Source: Malus domestica (taxonomy: Eukaryota > Streptophyta > Magnoliopsida > Rosales > Rosaceae). From it: a stretch of DNA of 64,000 nucleotides. This document shows positions 21,196 to 32,553 of the stretch, one piece after another. Location: positions 5,034,501 through 5,098,500 of the forward strand of contig NC_091675.1 of assembly GCF_042453785.1 (NCBI RefSeq). Direction: 5' to 3'. The notes beneath the pieces are model-generated. The model was not told the origin of the DNA, did no database searches, and saw nothing but the letters and a program-made list of their open reading frames with translations. Position numbers and translations under genes: made by a program. The number at the start of each line of letters is the position of its first letter. The stretch's first letter is position 1.

Positions 21196-22960
21196 GCGGA
21201 AATTATGGGCATTTTGTCGAAGACTTCTGGGGAAGTAGAAAACACATGAATCTTACTGTTCAATCACCCACTTCCCACACGCAACAATAGCTCATGGGTA
21301 CCACAAAAAACTTTGCCAAAGTTCTCTGCCAAAGTTGAGCACGTGAAGCTTGCAGCTCCCATTGCATCGCTCTGACCAAGAAGGGTAAAAGAATAGCAAA
21401 GAAACAGCATTAACAAAGTTTAGACCCATAAATTTTGAAGGTCTAACTACCATATTATTACCCACAAGGGTAAAGGAACAGTACCACTGCTGGATAATTG
21501 GAAAGTCCCTGTGTGTCAACCTCTGTGCTTCGTGGCAAGGTAGACTAGCAAACATGGCCAACCTTTACTCACATTCGAGAAAACACTCCCAATAAGATTG
21601 CTTGCTCCAAAATCGAAGAGGCACCGTCCTTCGAATCTCGAGAGCCAGACTCCCAACATGACTACTTTCTTAAAAATCGAAGAGAGGGTAAAGGAACAGT
21701 ACCATTGCTGGATAATTGGAAAGTCCCTGTGTGTCAACCTCTGTGCTTCGTGGCAAGGTAGACTAGCAAACATGCCCAACCTTTACTCACACTCGAGAAA
21801 ACACTCCCAACAAGATTGCTTGCTCCAAAATCGAAGAGGCACCGCCCTCCGAATCTCGAGAGCCAAACTCCCAATATGATTACTTTCTCAAAAATCGAAG
21901 AGACACTGCTCCCCGAATCTTCGAGAGCCAGACCCCCAGCATGATTGCTTTCTCAAAAATCGATGAGGCATCGTTCTCCGAATCAATCGAAGAGGCGCTC
22001 GCTTTCTCAAAAGCTGGGCTGCTCAGAGACCACGAGGGCCGATCTCAGAAATCGAAGAGGCACCTACTTTTCTAGCCTTGTCAGCACCTGTCACACGCAC
22101 ACTCAGCTTTGCAGAAATTATGGGCATTCTGTCGAAGACTTCTGGTGAAGTAGAAAGCACATGAATCTTACTGTTCAATCACCCACTTCCCACACGCAAC
22201 AATAACTCATGGGTACCACAGATAACTTTGCCAAAGTTCTCTGCCAAAGTTGAGCACGTGAAGCTTGCAGCTCCCACTACATCGCTCTGACCAAGAAAGG
22301 TAAAAGAATAGCAAAGAAACAACACTAACAAAGTTTAGACACATAAATTTTGAAGGTATTGCTACCATATTATTACCCACAAGGGTAAAGGAACAATACC
22401 ACTGCTGGATAATTGAAAAGTCCCTGTGTGTCAACCTCTGTGCTTCGTGGCAAGGTAGACTAGCAAACATGCCCAACCTTTACTCACATTCGAGAAAACA
22501 CTCCCAATAAGATTGCTTGCTCCAAAATCGAAGAGGCACCGTCCTCCGAATCTCGAGAGCCAGACTCCCAACATGACTACTTTCTCAAAATCGAAGAGAG
22601 GGTAAAGGAACAGTACCATTGCTGGATAATTGGAAAGTCCCTGTGTGTCAACCTTTGTGCTTCGTGGCAAGGTAGACTAGCAAACATGCCCAACCTTTAC
22701 TCACATTCGAGACAACACTCCCAACAAGATTGCTTGCTCCAAAATCGAAGAGGCACCGCCCTCCGAATCTCGAGAGCCAGACTCCCAACATGATTACTTC
22801 CTCAAAATCGAAGAGACACTGCTCTCCGAATCTCGAGAGCCAGACCCCCAGCATGATTGCTTTCTCAAAAATCGAAGAGGCATCGTTCTCCGAATCTCGA
22901 AAGCCAGATACCACAGACCACTTTTTCAAAGTGCTCTGACAGAGTTAAAACATGTGAAAC
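21131..22960. repeat. Two ~915-bp tandem blocks with internal ~210-bp repeats
   Basis: Sequence from 21131 recurs from 22046 with a constant 915-bp offset over long stretches (for example CTCATGGGTA at 21291 and 22206). Inside each block a segment of about 200 bp containing GGATAATTGGAAAGTCCCTG and TTTACTCACATTCGAGAAAA occurs twice, giving four copies in all. Short frames here repeat the same peptide and are shadows of the repeat. It is a LARD-specific array and not a CRISPR: the spacers are not unique. Confidence 0.88.
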
Positions 22961-24059
22961 TGGCAGCTCCCACTACCGTGCTATGACCAAGCAGGGTAAA
23001 GGAATAGCATTACTACTTGTTAGGGAGACTCCTATATATGTCGACCTCCATCCCCAACGGACAGGCAGACCTGCAAAAATGCTCAACCCTTCATCATATC
23101 TGAGAGGGCACTCCCAACGAAGCCTTTCGAAATATTCAGCTTTCTTTCCCCCCGATAATACCTCTGCAAACAAGCTATACTAGAGCAAGAATATCTCATA
23201 TCATCAGGGTTAAAAGCAAGAGTATCCCATATCATGCTTTTTCCCTGTCTTTTCCTTTGGCCTTGTTTTTACCTGCAAGACAAGGAGAAAGAGAGCAATC
23301 AGTCAGCACTTGGAATCAAGCTTCCAGCCAGGAACTGACTGCCTGGAACCCCTTACCTGATTACTTACCTGGCATTGCTCTCGAGTACTCATCTTCAACA
23401 TCTTATGTTTCCAGGGAAGATTCCGCATTTGCTTGAGGAACAGATAGGGCAAGTGCGAATGATACAAGGAAGCATGTGGAGACAAGCGTAACAGCACACG
23501 TGCCGATACATCCATTACTCTGTCAAAAGCAAAAGTATCCCATATCATCAGGGTGGAACGTACTCTATATTTGATGGACTTGTTTTGACCCTCAAATTCT
23601 TCAGTCGGCCTTATACTCTTGAGGAAACCAGAAAACCCTCCAGCTCAGTTCAAGAATAAGCCTGTGGAAAGTTACTTCTTCAAAAGCAAAAGTATCTCAT
23701 ATCATCTCTTCTCATTTTTCTTCTCTTTATCCTTCATGCTGCTACAAGATGGGGAGAAGGTGAACAATCAGTCAGAGCTCTGATTGCTTACCTTGTCTGT
23801 CACCTTTTTCAGCAGACCCCCTAGCTCGGCGACTTGGGGGACTCCTACTACATGGTTTGTATCGCGCTTGACCAAGCCTGAAACTACAAGTAAGCTTCAA
23901 GTGAAATTGATACATTACCTTGTGCATCTCCACCAGTTAAAGATACCACCCCTGGATGGAGGAAGAGTACTTCCAGAGAAGATGCCACATCTACCTATGA
24001 GACAGATAAGGCAAGTCAAGACGACTCCACACTCCGATACTTAGAAGTTTCGTGATTAC

Positions 24060-24283
24060 GAGATCATTCTCCCACAATATTTCCTAATGTCATTTGTACT
24101 AAATCATTCACTTGTACTCACTAAAGGAGAGCTTGAACCTATGTACTTGTGTAAACCCTTCACAATTAATGAGAACTCTTCTATTCCGTGGACGTAGCCA
24201 ATATAGGTGAACCACGTACATCTTGTGTTTGCTTTCCTATCTCTATCCATTTATATACTTATCCACACTAATGACCGGAGCAA
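24060..24283 (+). mobile_element. Partial LARD-type LTR
   Basis: About 220 bp is the reverse complement of 59118-59342, which lies inside a complete solo LTR. Shared words include GTGAACCACGTACATCTTGT and GGACGTAGCC. The copy stops abruptly at GATCACAAAAA and passes directly into RTE coding sequence. The stop point, followed by a short A run, could be a transcript end. Confidence 0.75.
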
Positions 24284-24914
24284 TCTAGCGAAGATCACAA
24301 AAAGCGACCGTTTTCGCTACCTAGAATCTATCTTGCAAGAGAACGGAGAATTAGATGGAGATCTCAACCATAGAATACGAGCTGGATGGATGAAGTGTAA
24401 GAATGCATCCGGCATGTTGTGTGACCGTCGTAGGCTACTGAAGCTCAAGGGAAAATTTTATAGGACGGCAATAAGGCCAGCGATGTTGTATGGCACAGAA
24501 TGTTGGGCGGTGAAGCATCAACACGTACACAAAATGGGTGTAGCGGAGATGAGGATGCTTCGTGGGATGTGTGGGCACACGAGAAAGGATAAGATTGGGA
24601 ATGAGGATATCCGAGGTAAAGTAGGAGTAGCCGAAATTGTAGGAAAGATGAGAGAAAATCGGCTCCGGTGATTTGGACATGTGCAAAGAAGGCCGAATGA
24701 TGCTCCGGTTCGAAGATGTGACTACGGGACAGAGGTTCAGGGCCGAAGGGGTAGAGGAAGACCTAGGAAAACTTTGGAAGAGACTCTAAGAAAAGACTTA
24801 GAGTACTTGGATCTAACGGAGGACATGACACAAAACCGAGCGTAATGGCGTTCTAGGATTCATATAGCCGACCCCACTTAGTGGGAAAAGGCTTTGTTGT
24901 TGTTGTTGTTGTTG
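24284..24914 (+). pseudogene. RTE-type LINE reverse transcriptase C-terminal region, right copy
   Basis: Reads SDRFRYLESILQENGELDGD, HRIRAGWMKCKNASG, FYRTAIRPAMLYGTECWAVK and RMLRGMCGHTRKDKIGNEDI: the thumb and C-terminal region of plant RTE reverse transcriptase. In-frame stops replace tryptophan (24669) and glutamine (near 24843), so it is inactive. It ends in GGGAAAAGGCTTTG followed by a (TTG)n run at 24897-24915, the usual RTE terminus. The polymerase core is missing. Confidence 0.85.
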
Positions 24915-24924
24915 TTGGAGTCAA

Positions 24925-25586
24925 TTATTATTCGTTTGAATGGAGTAAATGGACTTTGGACCAGCTCATTTTTTAGGGGTAGAGTTGCTCTCATAACAAC
25001 AGGCTACCGATCCCACAAAGGCAACAAACTATATCAGGAAAATGCTAGTGGTTCCCATAACCAACTGGTATTGGTTATCACACTTTGACTTTGAGATACG
25101 TCTAAAGTCGAATGCATTGATTACAATTTACAACATTGTGAAACAAGAAGTAGAGATATCACAATTTACACTAGAGTGAAGTCAGACATCAAATATACAT
25201 CAGAAATTCATGATAACTCCTCTTGTTCCACTAAAATTAATTTAAACTAAAAACCAATATTGCATGGTACAAGAACCCAACTCTCAAATCACAGTGCCCA
25301 TAACAACTAGATAGCTTAGGTTATAAGTATCAATGGAAATGAACATTAAGTACTCAACCACCACCAATGGGAACTATTCTCAAAACGCTCAAGAAATTAA
25401 GACAGCACGCGCACTTGACCTGATGCTAAGAACCGGGTCATCTTTTGCTTTTGGGCACTGAAAAGTCACTATTCTGGTATTAGCACACCAAATTTGACCA
25501 AGCACCTACATATCAGTTTCTGAACTGAACATGCATGTTTTAATATTTTTTCCATACGAGTTCAGAAGGAAACCCCCCAAAACACC
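24925..25586. other. Upstream region of receptor kinase 2, no gene seen
   Basis: Begins with a repeat of the sequence that also precedes the composite insertion (CCAGCTCATTTTTTAGGGGT near 24961 and 19516), so the pre-insertion site already held a local duplication. The remainder should hold the promoter of the gene at 25587; no clear TATA box is seen. Confidence 0.5.
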
Positions 25587-28500
25587 ATGAATTCTCACAT
25601 TGCCGTAACATTATTATCTGTTCTTGCATGCATTTTCTTGAGTGTAGACTCAGCATTCACTCCAAGCAATGTCACAGACAAGGAGGCCTTGATATCATTC
25701 CAATCTACGGCCAATCTCCCTCCATTTTTGTGGAACCAAAGCTCATCCCCCTGCACCAACTGGACCGGAGTTGCTTGCAACAGAATCGGTGGGACTCAAC
25801 GGGTTGTTTCTCTCGATCTTTCCGGCTTCGGACTCACTGGCTCCATAAGCCACCATGTTGGGAGCTTGACAGAGCTTCAAGTCTTGAACTTGGCGCGCAA
25901 CAATCTCAGCGGTCCAATCCCGCCATCCATAAGCAACCTGTCTTCCACCCTCACAAGTTTGAATCTTGGCACGAACAGCCTCACCGGTATAATCCCAATG
26001 GAATTAGGTTTTCTTCGTAAGCTCAAAGAACTTGATCTTGCCGGCAACCAACTCACCGGCACTGTTGCCTTGTCCATATACAACATCTCTTCGCTAGTTC
26101 GCTTCACCGTTGCTTCAAACCAACTCTGGGGTGAAATTCCAAGCAACATTGGCGTCACGCTGCCAAACCTTCTCTACTTCAGAAATTGTTTCAATCTGTT
26201 TACAGGGAAAATTCCAGCGTCCTTGCACAACATTACAAGGATTCGAGAGCTCCGACTGTCCAACAATTTCCATGACGGTTCAGTTCCACCAGGCCTCGGA
26301 AATCTTCCCTTCCTTGAAATGTACAACATTGGTTTCAATCGGATCGTTAGCTATGGTGACAATGGTCTTGATTTCATTACTTCTTTGACAAACAGCAGTC
26401 GCTTAAGTTGGCTTGCAATTGACGAAAATCGGTTGGAAGGCCTAATTCCAGAGTCCATTGGCAACCTCTCCAAGGTTCTTTCTAAATTGTACATGGGAGG
26501 GAATCGAATTTATGGTAACATACCTGCCTCAATTAGTCAACTCAGTAGCTTAACTTTGCTAAATGTGAGCTACAATTCAATTTCTGGTGAAATCCCATCA
26601 GAAATTGGGCAGCTGAAAGAGTTGCAAGTGCTTGGGTTAGCAAGAAACAAATTGTCTGGCACAATTCCGAACTCCTTAGGTAATATGATGAAACTGAACC
26701 GCATTGATTTATCTGGAAATTACTTTGTTGGCCATATACCCCTTTCATTTTCAAACTTTCAGAAATTGCTTTCCATGGACTTATCTGACAATTCGCTCAA
26801 CGGAAGCATTTCCGGAGAAATATTTCTAAACCTTCCTAGTTTGAGCACAATTTTGAATTTGTCTAACAACCTTCTAAGTGGACCTTTGCCTGAAGAAATT
26901 GGAGTACTAGCAAATGTTGTCACTATAGACCTCTCCAACAATGGCTTATCGGGGTCAATTCCCAGCTCAATTGGAAAATGTACAAGCTTGGAGAGATTGT
27001 TCATTGCAAGAAACAACCTCTCCGGTCCTCTTCCAAATGCTCTTGGAGAAATCAGAGGTCTTGAGATTTTAGACCTCTCCTCGAACAAGCTTTCTGGTTT
27101 TATTCCTGATAAACTTCAAGAACTACAGGTCCTTAGCTTCTTGAACCTCTCATTTAACAGCTTAGAGGGAGTAATTCCTAATGGTGGAGTGTTTGTTAGA
27201 AATATCTCAAGTGTATATCTAGAAGGAAACTGGAAACTTTGCCGAGATTGGCCATGTGCGAAGAGTGGTGGTCAGAGGAGAAAAGTACTGGTTTTAGTTC
27301 TTATCATAACATCTGTTCTGGCAGCATTGGTAGGCATTGTGGTAATTGGCTGGTTGCTTTGTGTTAGGAAAAGAAAAGGCTTAGGCTGCAAAACAACAAT
27401 TAGAGAAACTTCTCCTGATTTATTAATAAAAGGGCAACATCAATTGGTCACATACGAAGAGCTCCGCAGCGCAACTGGGAATTTCAACCCGGAAAATTTG
27501 GTTGGAAGTGGGAGCTTTGGGACTGTATACAGAGGGTTTTTAAGACAAGGGACCGAAGTTGCAGTGAAGGTGCTTGATATAAAAATGACAGGATCTTGGA
27601 AGAGTTTTTTGGCAGAATGTGAGGCGTTGAGGAACGTGAGGCACCGCAATCTTGTTAAGTTGATCACTTCGTGCTCGAGGGTGGATTTTAAAAACATGGA
27701 GTTTCTGGCCTTGATTTATGAGTATTTGAGTAATGGGAGCTTGGAAGATTGGATTAAGGGCAAGAAAAAGAAAGCAGATGGAGATGGATTGAACATTTTG
27801 GAGAGACTCAACGTGGCCATTGATGTGGCGAGTGGATTAGATTATCTGCACCACGATTGCGAAGTTCCAGTTGTACATTGTGATTTAAAGCCGAGCAACA
27901 TTCTTTTGGATGGAGACATGACTGCAAAGATTGGAGATTTTGGGCTGGCGAAGCTGCTCATGGAGAGAACAGAGATTACTCAACATTCTCTTAGCTCCAC
28001 AAATGTTCTAAAGGGTTCTATAGGATACATACCACCAGGTTAGTACTAATTATTCTATTTCCTCACTTGCAAACATTTTTAGTTATGTTCAGTATATTCC
28101 ATAATTCATTGCCGTTATATTTTGCATATTGTGTTGATATTTGGTCAATCTTTGTAACTTTAATGAATATTGTTAATGTATTAAGTACTATAGATTGATA
28201 CTCGGTATCAGTTATTCGTGATTGTTTTAGCAAATGTGCTTGCTTTATAATTTTCTGACTTTGAAAATGAACACTACAATACAATGTAGAGTATGGTTTT
28301 GGACAGAAACCATCGACAGCGGGAGATGCATACAGTTTTGGAGTGATGTTGTTGGAGCTCTTCACTGGAAAAAGTCCAACCGACGAAAGTTTCACAGGAG
28401 ACGAAAACCTCATCAGATGGGTGCAATCAGCCATCCCTCACAACATGATCAAAGTGCTAGACCCCGAGCTGCTAGACCTCATGCACTGCCTGCCTAATGA

Positions 28501-28684
28501 AGGGCCGTATCTCATCCCAGCAGAAGAACATAATTGCCTGGTCTTAATTTTCGAAGTTGGACTCTCTTGCACTTGCGTTTCGCCTGACGGACGCAGTAGC
28601 TTGAGGGAGGCACTTTACAAACTAGAAACTGCTAGGCAAACTCTGTTCAAAGTTGAGAGTGTCAACTGTCAAGCGTTAACTTGA
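25587..28684 (+). CDS. LRR receptor-like kinase, class XII, non-RD, 948 aa (paralogue 2)
   Basis: Exons 25587-28038 and 28290-28684, 948 residues. Signal peptide (about 1-23), LRR cap with SSPCTNWTGVAC, about nineteen LRRs, membrane span at about 567-593, then a kinase with GSGSFGTVYRG, VAVK, HCD at 764-766 and DFG. Like its neighbour it is non-RD, so an immune-type receptor is the best guess. The intron sits at the same codon as in paralogue 1 (PP|EYG). Compared with paralogue 1 it lacks exactly three consecutive LRRs (72 residues) near the N-terminus, while its C-terminal exon has an extra insert of about 11 residues (HCLPNEGPYLIP). A segment of 566 bp in the LRRs is much more similar to paralogue 1 than the flanks. 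No stops or frame breaks. Confidence 0.93.
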
Positions 28685-29555
28685 ACAACAATTGCACATT
28701 CACGAATATGTTAACAGCGAAAATCTTCCGAAAACACGAATCTCGCACTCTCGGAGGCTCGGACATATATTGCTGTGAATGACACACCCAAACCAATAGT
28801 TACGGCTGGTATGTATAAAACATTGTGTTTTCAGTATTTGGATTTGTAAGGACGATGATGAGAAGAATAATTTATTGCCTTTTTATGTTATTGTTTGATT
28901 TAGCTTTCTTTTTCATTCTGCTATGTTTGAATATCGATTGATTCAAAAACAAAAATTTTGAATATAATAATAAGGAATTAGACAAACGTCTAACATAAAA
29001 ATGAAGAACCACTCAAGTTTTAATTGAAATCAAACAAAGTAAAAAAAAAAAGGGTCTGGGCTAAGCCTTTTTCGATCAAAAGAAGAATCAGTTGCACGTT
29101 TCTAGTCTCGCTAAAGTGAAAGAAACCAATTTAAATGATTTGCTAATTTACAATTTACAAAAAAAGAAATTCAAACTCAAATAAAATAAAATAATTCTTT
29201 AATCAACTGACTTATACATATTTAAAAGAAAAATTATTGTACTTGATTTAGAAGAGTAGCACTTTCAAATCATGGCGCCCCAAATTTGTTTGCCCCAAAA
29301 GTGAATTATGAAAGTTTCAAAATTTGTAACCCAAATCAGACCCAAAAACAAACCGGACCGGGAAAAACCCCAATTTCAGGTTCACAAAGCGCGCAAAATC
29401 AAAGTTTTGAATCCGGTTCATTAGAAAGTCACGTCACGTGCGTTTCCACAAATTTTAAATTCGACCAAACGAACACGACAAACCGCTCCAAAAATTACTG
29501 AAAAACACAAAATTAAAAGCTCCAAATCCAAAAACAATTCGCATCAAATCAAACA
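28685..29555. other. Spacer between receptor kinase 2 and the first cyclin
   Basis: Contains the receptor 3' UTR and the upstream region of the cyclin. AT-rich, with poly(A) runs near 29040 and 29220. A short frame at 29286-29501 has no recognisable features. No gene or transposon end identified. Confidence 0.5.
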
Positions 29556-29563
29556 GCGCGAAA
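29556..29563 (-). promoter_or_regulatory. Candidate E2F site upstream of the first A3 cyclin
   Basis: GCGCGAAA is the complement of the E2F consensus TTTSSCGC and lies 180 bp upstream of the ATG at 29743. A3 cyclins are S-phase genes in which E2F control is expected, so the position makes biological sense. Unproven. Confidence 0.45.
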
Positions 29564-29742
29564 AGAAGAAAATTTTGAGGCTCTTCCAACATGGCGCTCT
29601 CCCTATCTTTCTCAAAACTTCAAAGTCTTCAACTTCCTCTACAAATCCCCATCTCCTCCCTCACTTTACACACCTCCAACTCTCTCTCTCTCTCTGCGTC
29701 CAAGCTACAGCAAGTAGTCCAAAGCTCGGTACTCTGAGAGCA

Positions 29743-31641
29743 ATGGCCTCTACCACTGTGGCGGAGCAAGTGAACCGCAGTCGCATCACCACTCGCGCGG
29801 CTGCCAAGAGGAGGGCGATGGCCACCTTGGCGGAGGAGAACCAGTTGGGTAATAAGAAGCGCGTGGTGCTTGGAGATGTTACGAATTTGGTTAACGTCGT
29901 CGTTTCGGGGAACTCCAAACGGGTTGAGCTGCAGAAGCCCCATTGTGTCACCAAGAAGGAAAAGAGGGCCGAGGCGGCGCGTGAGTTTGAGGATCCGCAG
30001 CTTTGTGGCCCGTACGCTTCCGACATTTATGCATATCTCCGTCGTATGGAGGTACAAAGATCCCACCTTTTCCCAAGTTTTTCGATTTCTTCATTCGATA
30101 AGTTGAACGGTGTTGGATTGTTCGATCGATCTTGATATTGGGTTAGGGTTTGGGGTTCCATTTTGATAATGGTGATTTGAATTTTGAAAAATCCTGCTAC
30201 TTTTTGGGCTTAATCTCAATTGGGGTTTATGTTTTGTGAAGTTGGGATTTTCGGTTTGCATTAATGATGGGTTGTTGTTGTTTAGGCGGAGCCAAAGAGA
30301 AGGCCGTTGCCTGATTACATGGAGAAGGTTCAGAAGGATGCAAATGCCAATATGAGGGCAGTGCTTGTGGATTGGTTAGTGGAGGTTTCAGAGGAATACA
30401 AGCTCCTTCCGGAAACCCTTCATCTATCTGTTTCTTACATCGATAGATTTCTCTCAACGAATGTTGTCCACAAGCAGAAACTTCAGCTTCTGGGAGTTTC
30501 TTCGATCTTCATTGCCTCGTGAGCTTGCATATCTTTGGATCTGTTTGTGAGTTTGTCTGATTGGTTCTGTTTCTTATGATCTGAAATTAATGATACTTTT
30601 AACTGATAGGAAATATGAAGAGATTGATCCTCGTAATGTGGATGAGCTCTGTGACATAACCGAAAATACATACACAAAAGAAGAGGTATTTGATCTTTTA
30701 CTTTGTGTTTTATCTGTGATGATTGTCTCTTTTTACATCAGGATCTCAAGTAGATACATGTGCTTTATACTAAGAGTGATTTTTTGGTGGTTGTAAAGGT
30801 GATCAAGATGGAGGCTGATATCCTCAAATCCCTGAAGTTTGAAATGGGGAATCCAACTACTCGTACCTTCTTAAGGTAAGGATGAACCCGATGTTCAAAG
30901 GTCACTCTTTTTGGTATATTTAGTTGCTTCCCAAGCTTAAATGACCTTGGCTGAGTGTTTTTGTTCCTTTGGTGTATTGTTTTACAGAAAATTCACTGAT
31001 GTTGCTCAAGAGAGTTACAAAGTAAGCTTTCCTTCTGCCCTCTAACATAGATGTCGATTTGACATGTTTATGGTCTCTTGTACTAACTGCTTGACTGTTT
31101 TGTGTGGTTTACAGACTCCCAATTTGCAGTTAGAGTTCTTGGTTGCCTACCTTTCGGAGCTGAGTTTGTTGGATTATAAACTTGTCAAATTCCTGCCTTC
31201 TTTGATAGCTGCATCAGCTGCTTTTCTGGCAAGATTTATGACTCGAACAAAAACACATCCTTGGGTAAGGATATGATGAATTACTTATGCTGGCTTCCAT
31301 AGTTCTATATGTATGGAAGCAATTACTAAGATGCATTCATTCCAGTGTCCAGCACTACAACAGTATACCGGATATAAAGCAGCTGATTTGAAAGAATGTG
31401 TTCTTGCCATACATGAGATGTGCTTGGGAAGAAGAGCAAGAAATTTGAATGTTATTCAAGAGAAATACAAACAACCTAAGGTACTTATATCAAAAATATG
31501 TTTGACCTTTTCTTATTTTCTAAATTTCGGAAACAATGATTCTGATGGAGTTTTATTTTTCGAATGCAGTTCAAATGTGTGGCACATATTCCTTGCCCTC
31601 AAGAAATACCAGTTCATTTCTTTCAAGATCTGAAAGCATGA
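29743..31641 (+). CDS. CYCA3: A3-type cyclin, 361 aa
   Basis: Exons 29743-30051, 30286-30518, 30610-30685, 30799-30875, 30988-31021, 31115-31264, 31346-31480 and 31570-31641. The start MASTTVAEQ was chosen over an in-frame ATG 168 bp upstream because the added residues look like translated UTR. A destruction box RVVLGDVTN is at residues 40-48, for APC/C-mediated turnover. The N-terminal cyclin box opens with [10 protein letters not shown] and [12 protein letters not shown], the A-type signature that contacts the CDK, and continues through SYIDRFLS. The C-terminal cyclin domain follows ([10 protein letters not shown]-like: [17 protein letters not shown]). The short N-terminus is typical of plant A3 cyclins, which act with CDKA at the G1/S transition. 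A paralogue lies at 36524. Confidence 0.92.
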
Positions 31642-32553
31642 AGAATGATCTTTGAGGCAAGGGCTTGTCCAATGTGATAGGAAGATCTGGCTTTAAGTTG
31701 ATTATGGCGAGCTCAATGAAAGGGTGGTAATGTGGCCAATTGCCATTCGGTGAGGATGGGGCATCAAGTTTGATCTGCTTTGGTTTTTCATGATTGGATG
31801 CTCACTTCCAAAAACCGTTACTCCTGGTTAGCACATGATTAAACTTCTTCATGTTGGACTTCAGACATGGTGGTTCTATGCTTGCCATTCATTGGATCAA
31901 CAGCGAATAAGCTTTGATGCAGGGTTATGGTCGAGCACTGAACCAAATTATCTGAAACCAAGGGGACATTGCACTTCCAACCAAATGTGGTGCAATGATG
32001 TGAACATGGGACCTAATTGTGGCAAGCCAAGATTTTCGAGCCACAGGTGGAACAATGTACATGAGCAAGAGCATTGCCCTTGTTAAACTGAAACAGCCAG
32101 CCCTTGCCCTTTTCGTTGATGAAACTAATTTAATGATCTCCCAGTATTGAGGACAAGAATGCTCATTGCTTATGGTCCCTTTATAGTTCTAGGTAGAATT
32201 TCATGGGTACACCTTTGTTCATGTAATAAGCTATGATGCAAATTTGAAGTTTGCTGACTTCTGGTAAGTTTGGCTGTAAATGAGAATAGAAAATCATGAT
32301 CTCTTACTCAAGTATGTTTCCTCATAAATTGGCGAATAGGAAATTCCAAATTTTAATTACATTGTATATTTGAAATTTTAATGAAAAATGTATTGAAAGC
32401 TGGAAATGATGAATTTATTAGCGAATGAGGAAGAGTAAAAGTGATATTGGAGGTAAAAATGATGAATTTATTAGCGAAGAACATATCAATTAGCAAGATT
32501 TATTTATAAATTATAAAAATAAATAAACTAGAAAAACAAAAACTCATCAAAAT
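31642..32553. other. 3' flank of the first cyclin, no further gene seen
   Basis: Probably 3' UTR for part of its length. A frame at 31835-32086 has no coding character. AT-rich after 32330. Confidence 0.5.

Larger units (their letters stand above)
19564..24924 (+). mobile_element. Composite RTE-LINE/LARD insertion bounded by a 10-bp duplication
   Basis: TTGGAGTCAA occurs at 19564-19573 and again at 24915-24924, directly abutting an RTE-type LINE tail on the left and a (TTG)n RTE terminus on the right. Between the two RTE pieces lies about 4.4 kb of LARD-type non-coding retroelement sequence with a 226-codon minus-strand ORF, nested tandem repeats and part of an LTR. All RTE and LTR pieces run on the plus strand. 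The single duplication suggests that the whole 5.3 kb arrived as one unit, but later recombination between two RTE copies would look similar. Confidence 0.65.

Noticed and set aside
20936-22960. Regular repeats considered as a CRISPR-like array
   Set aside because: The material is eukaryotic, and the repeats are contiguous minisatellite and block duplications without unique spacers.
29575-29742. In-frame upstream ATG that would extend the first cyclin by 56 residues
   Set aside because: The added residues are low-complexity and UTR-like, and A3 cyclins have short N-termini. The ATG at 29743 gives a family-typical start.
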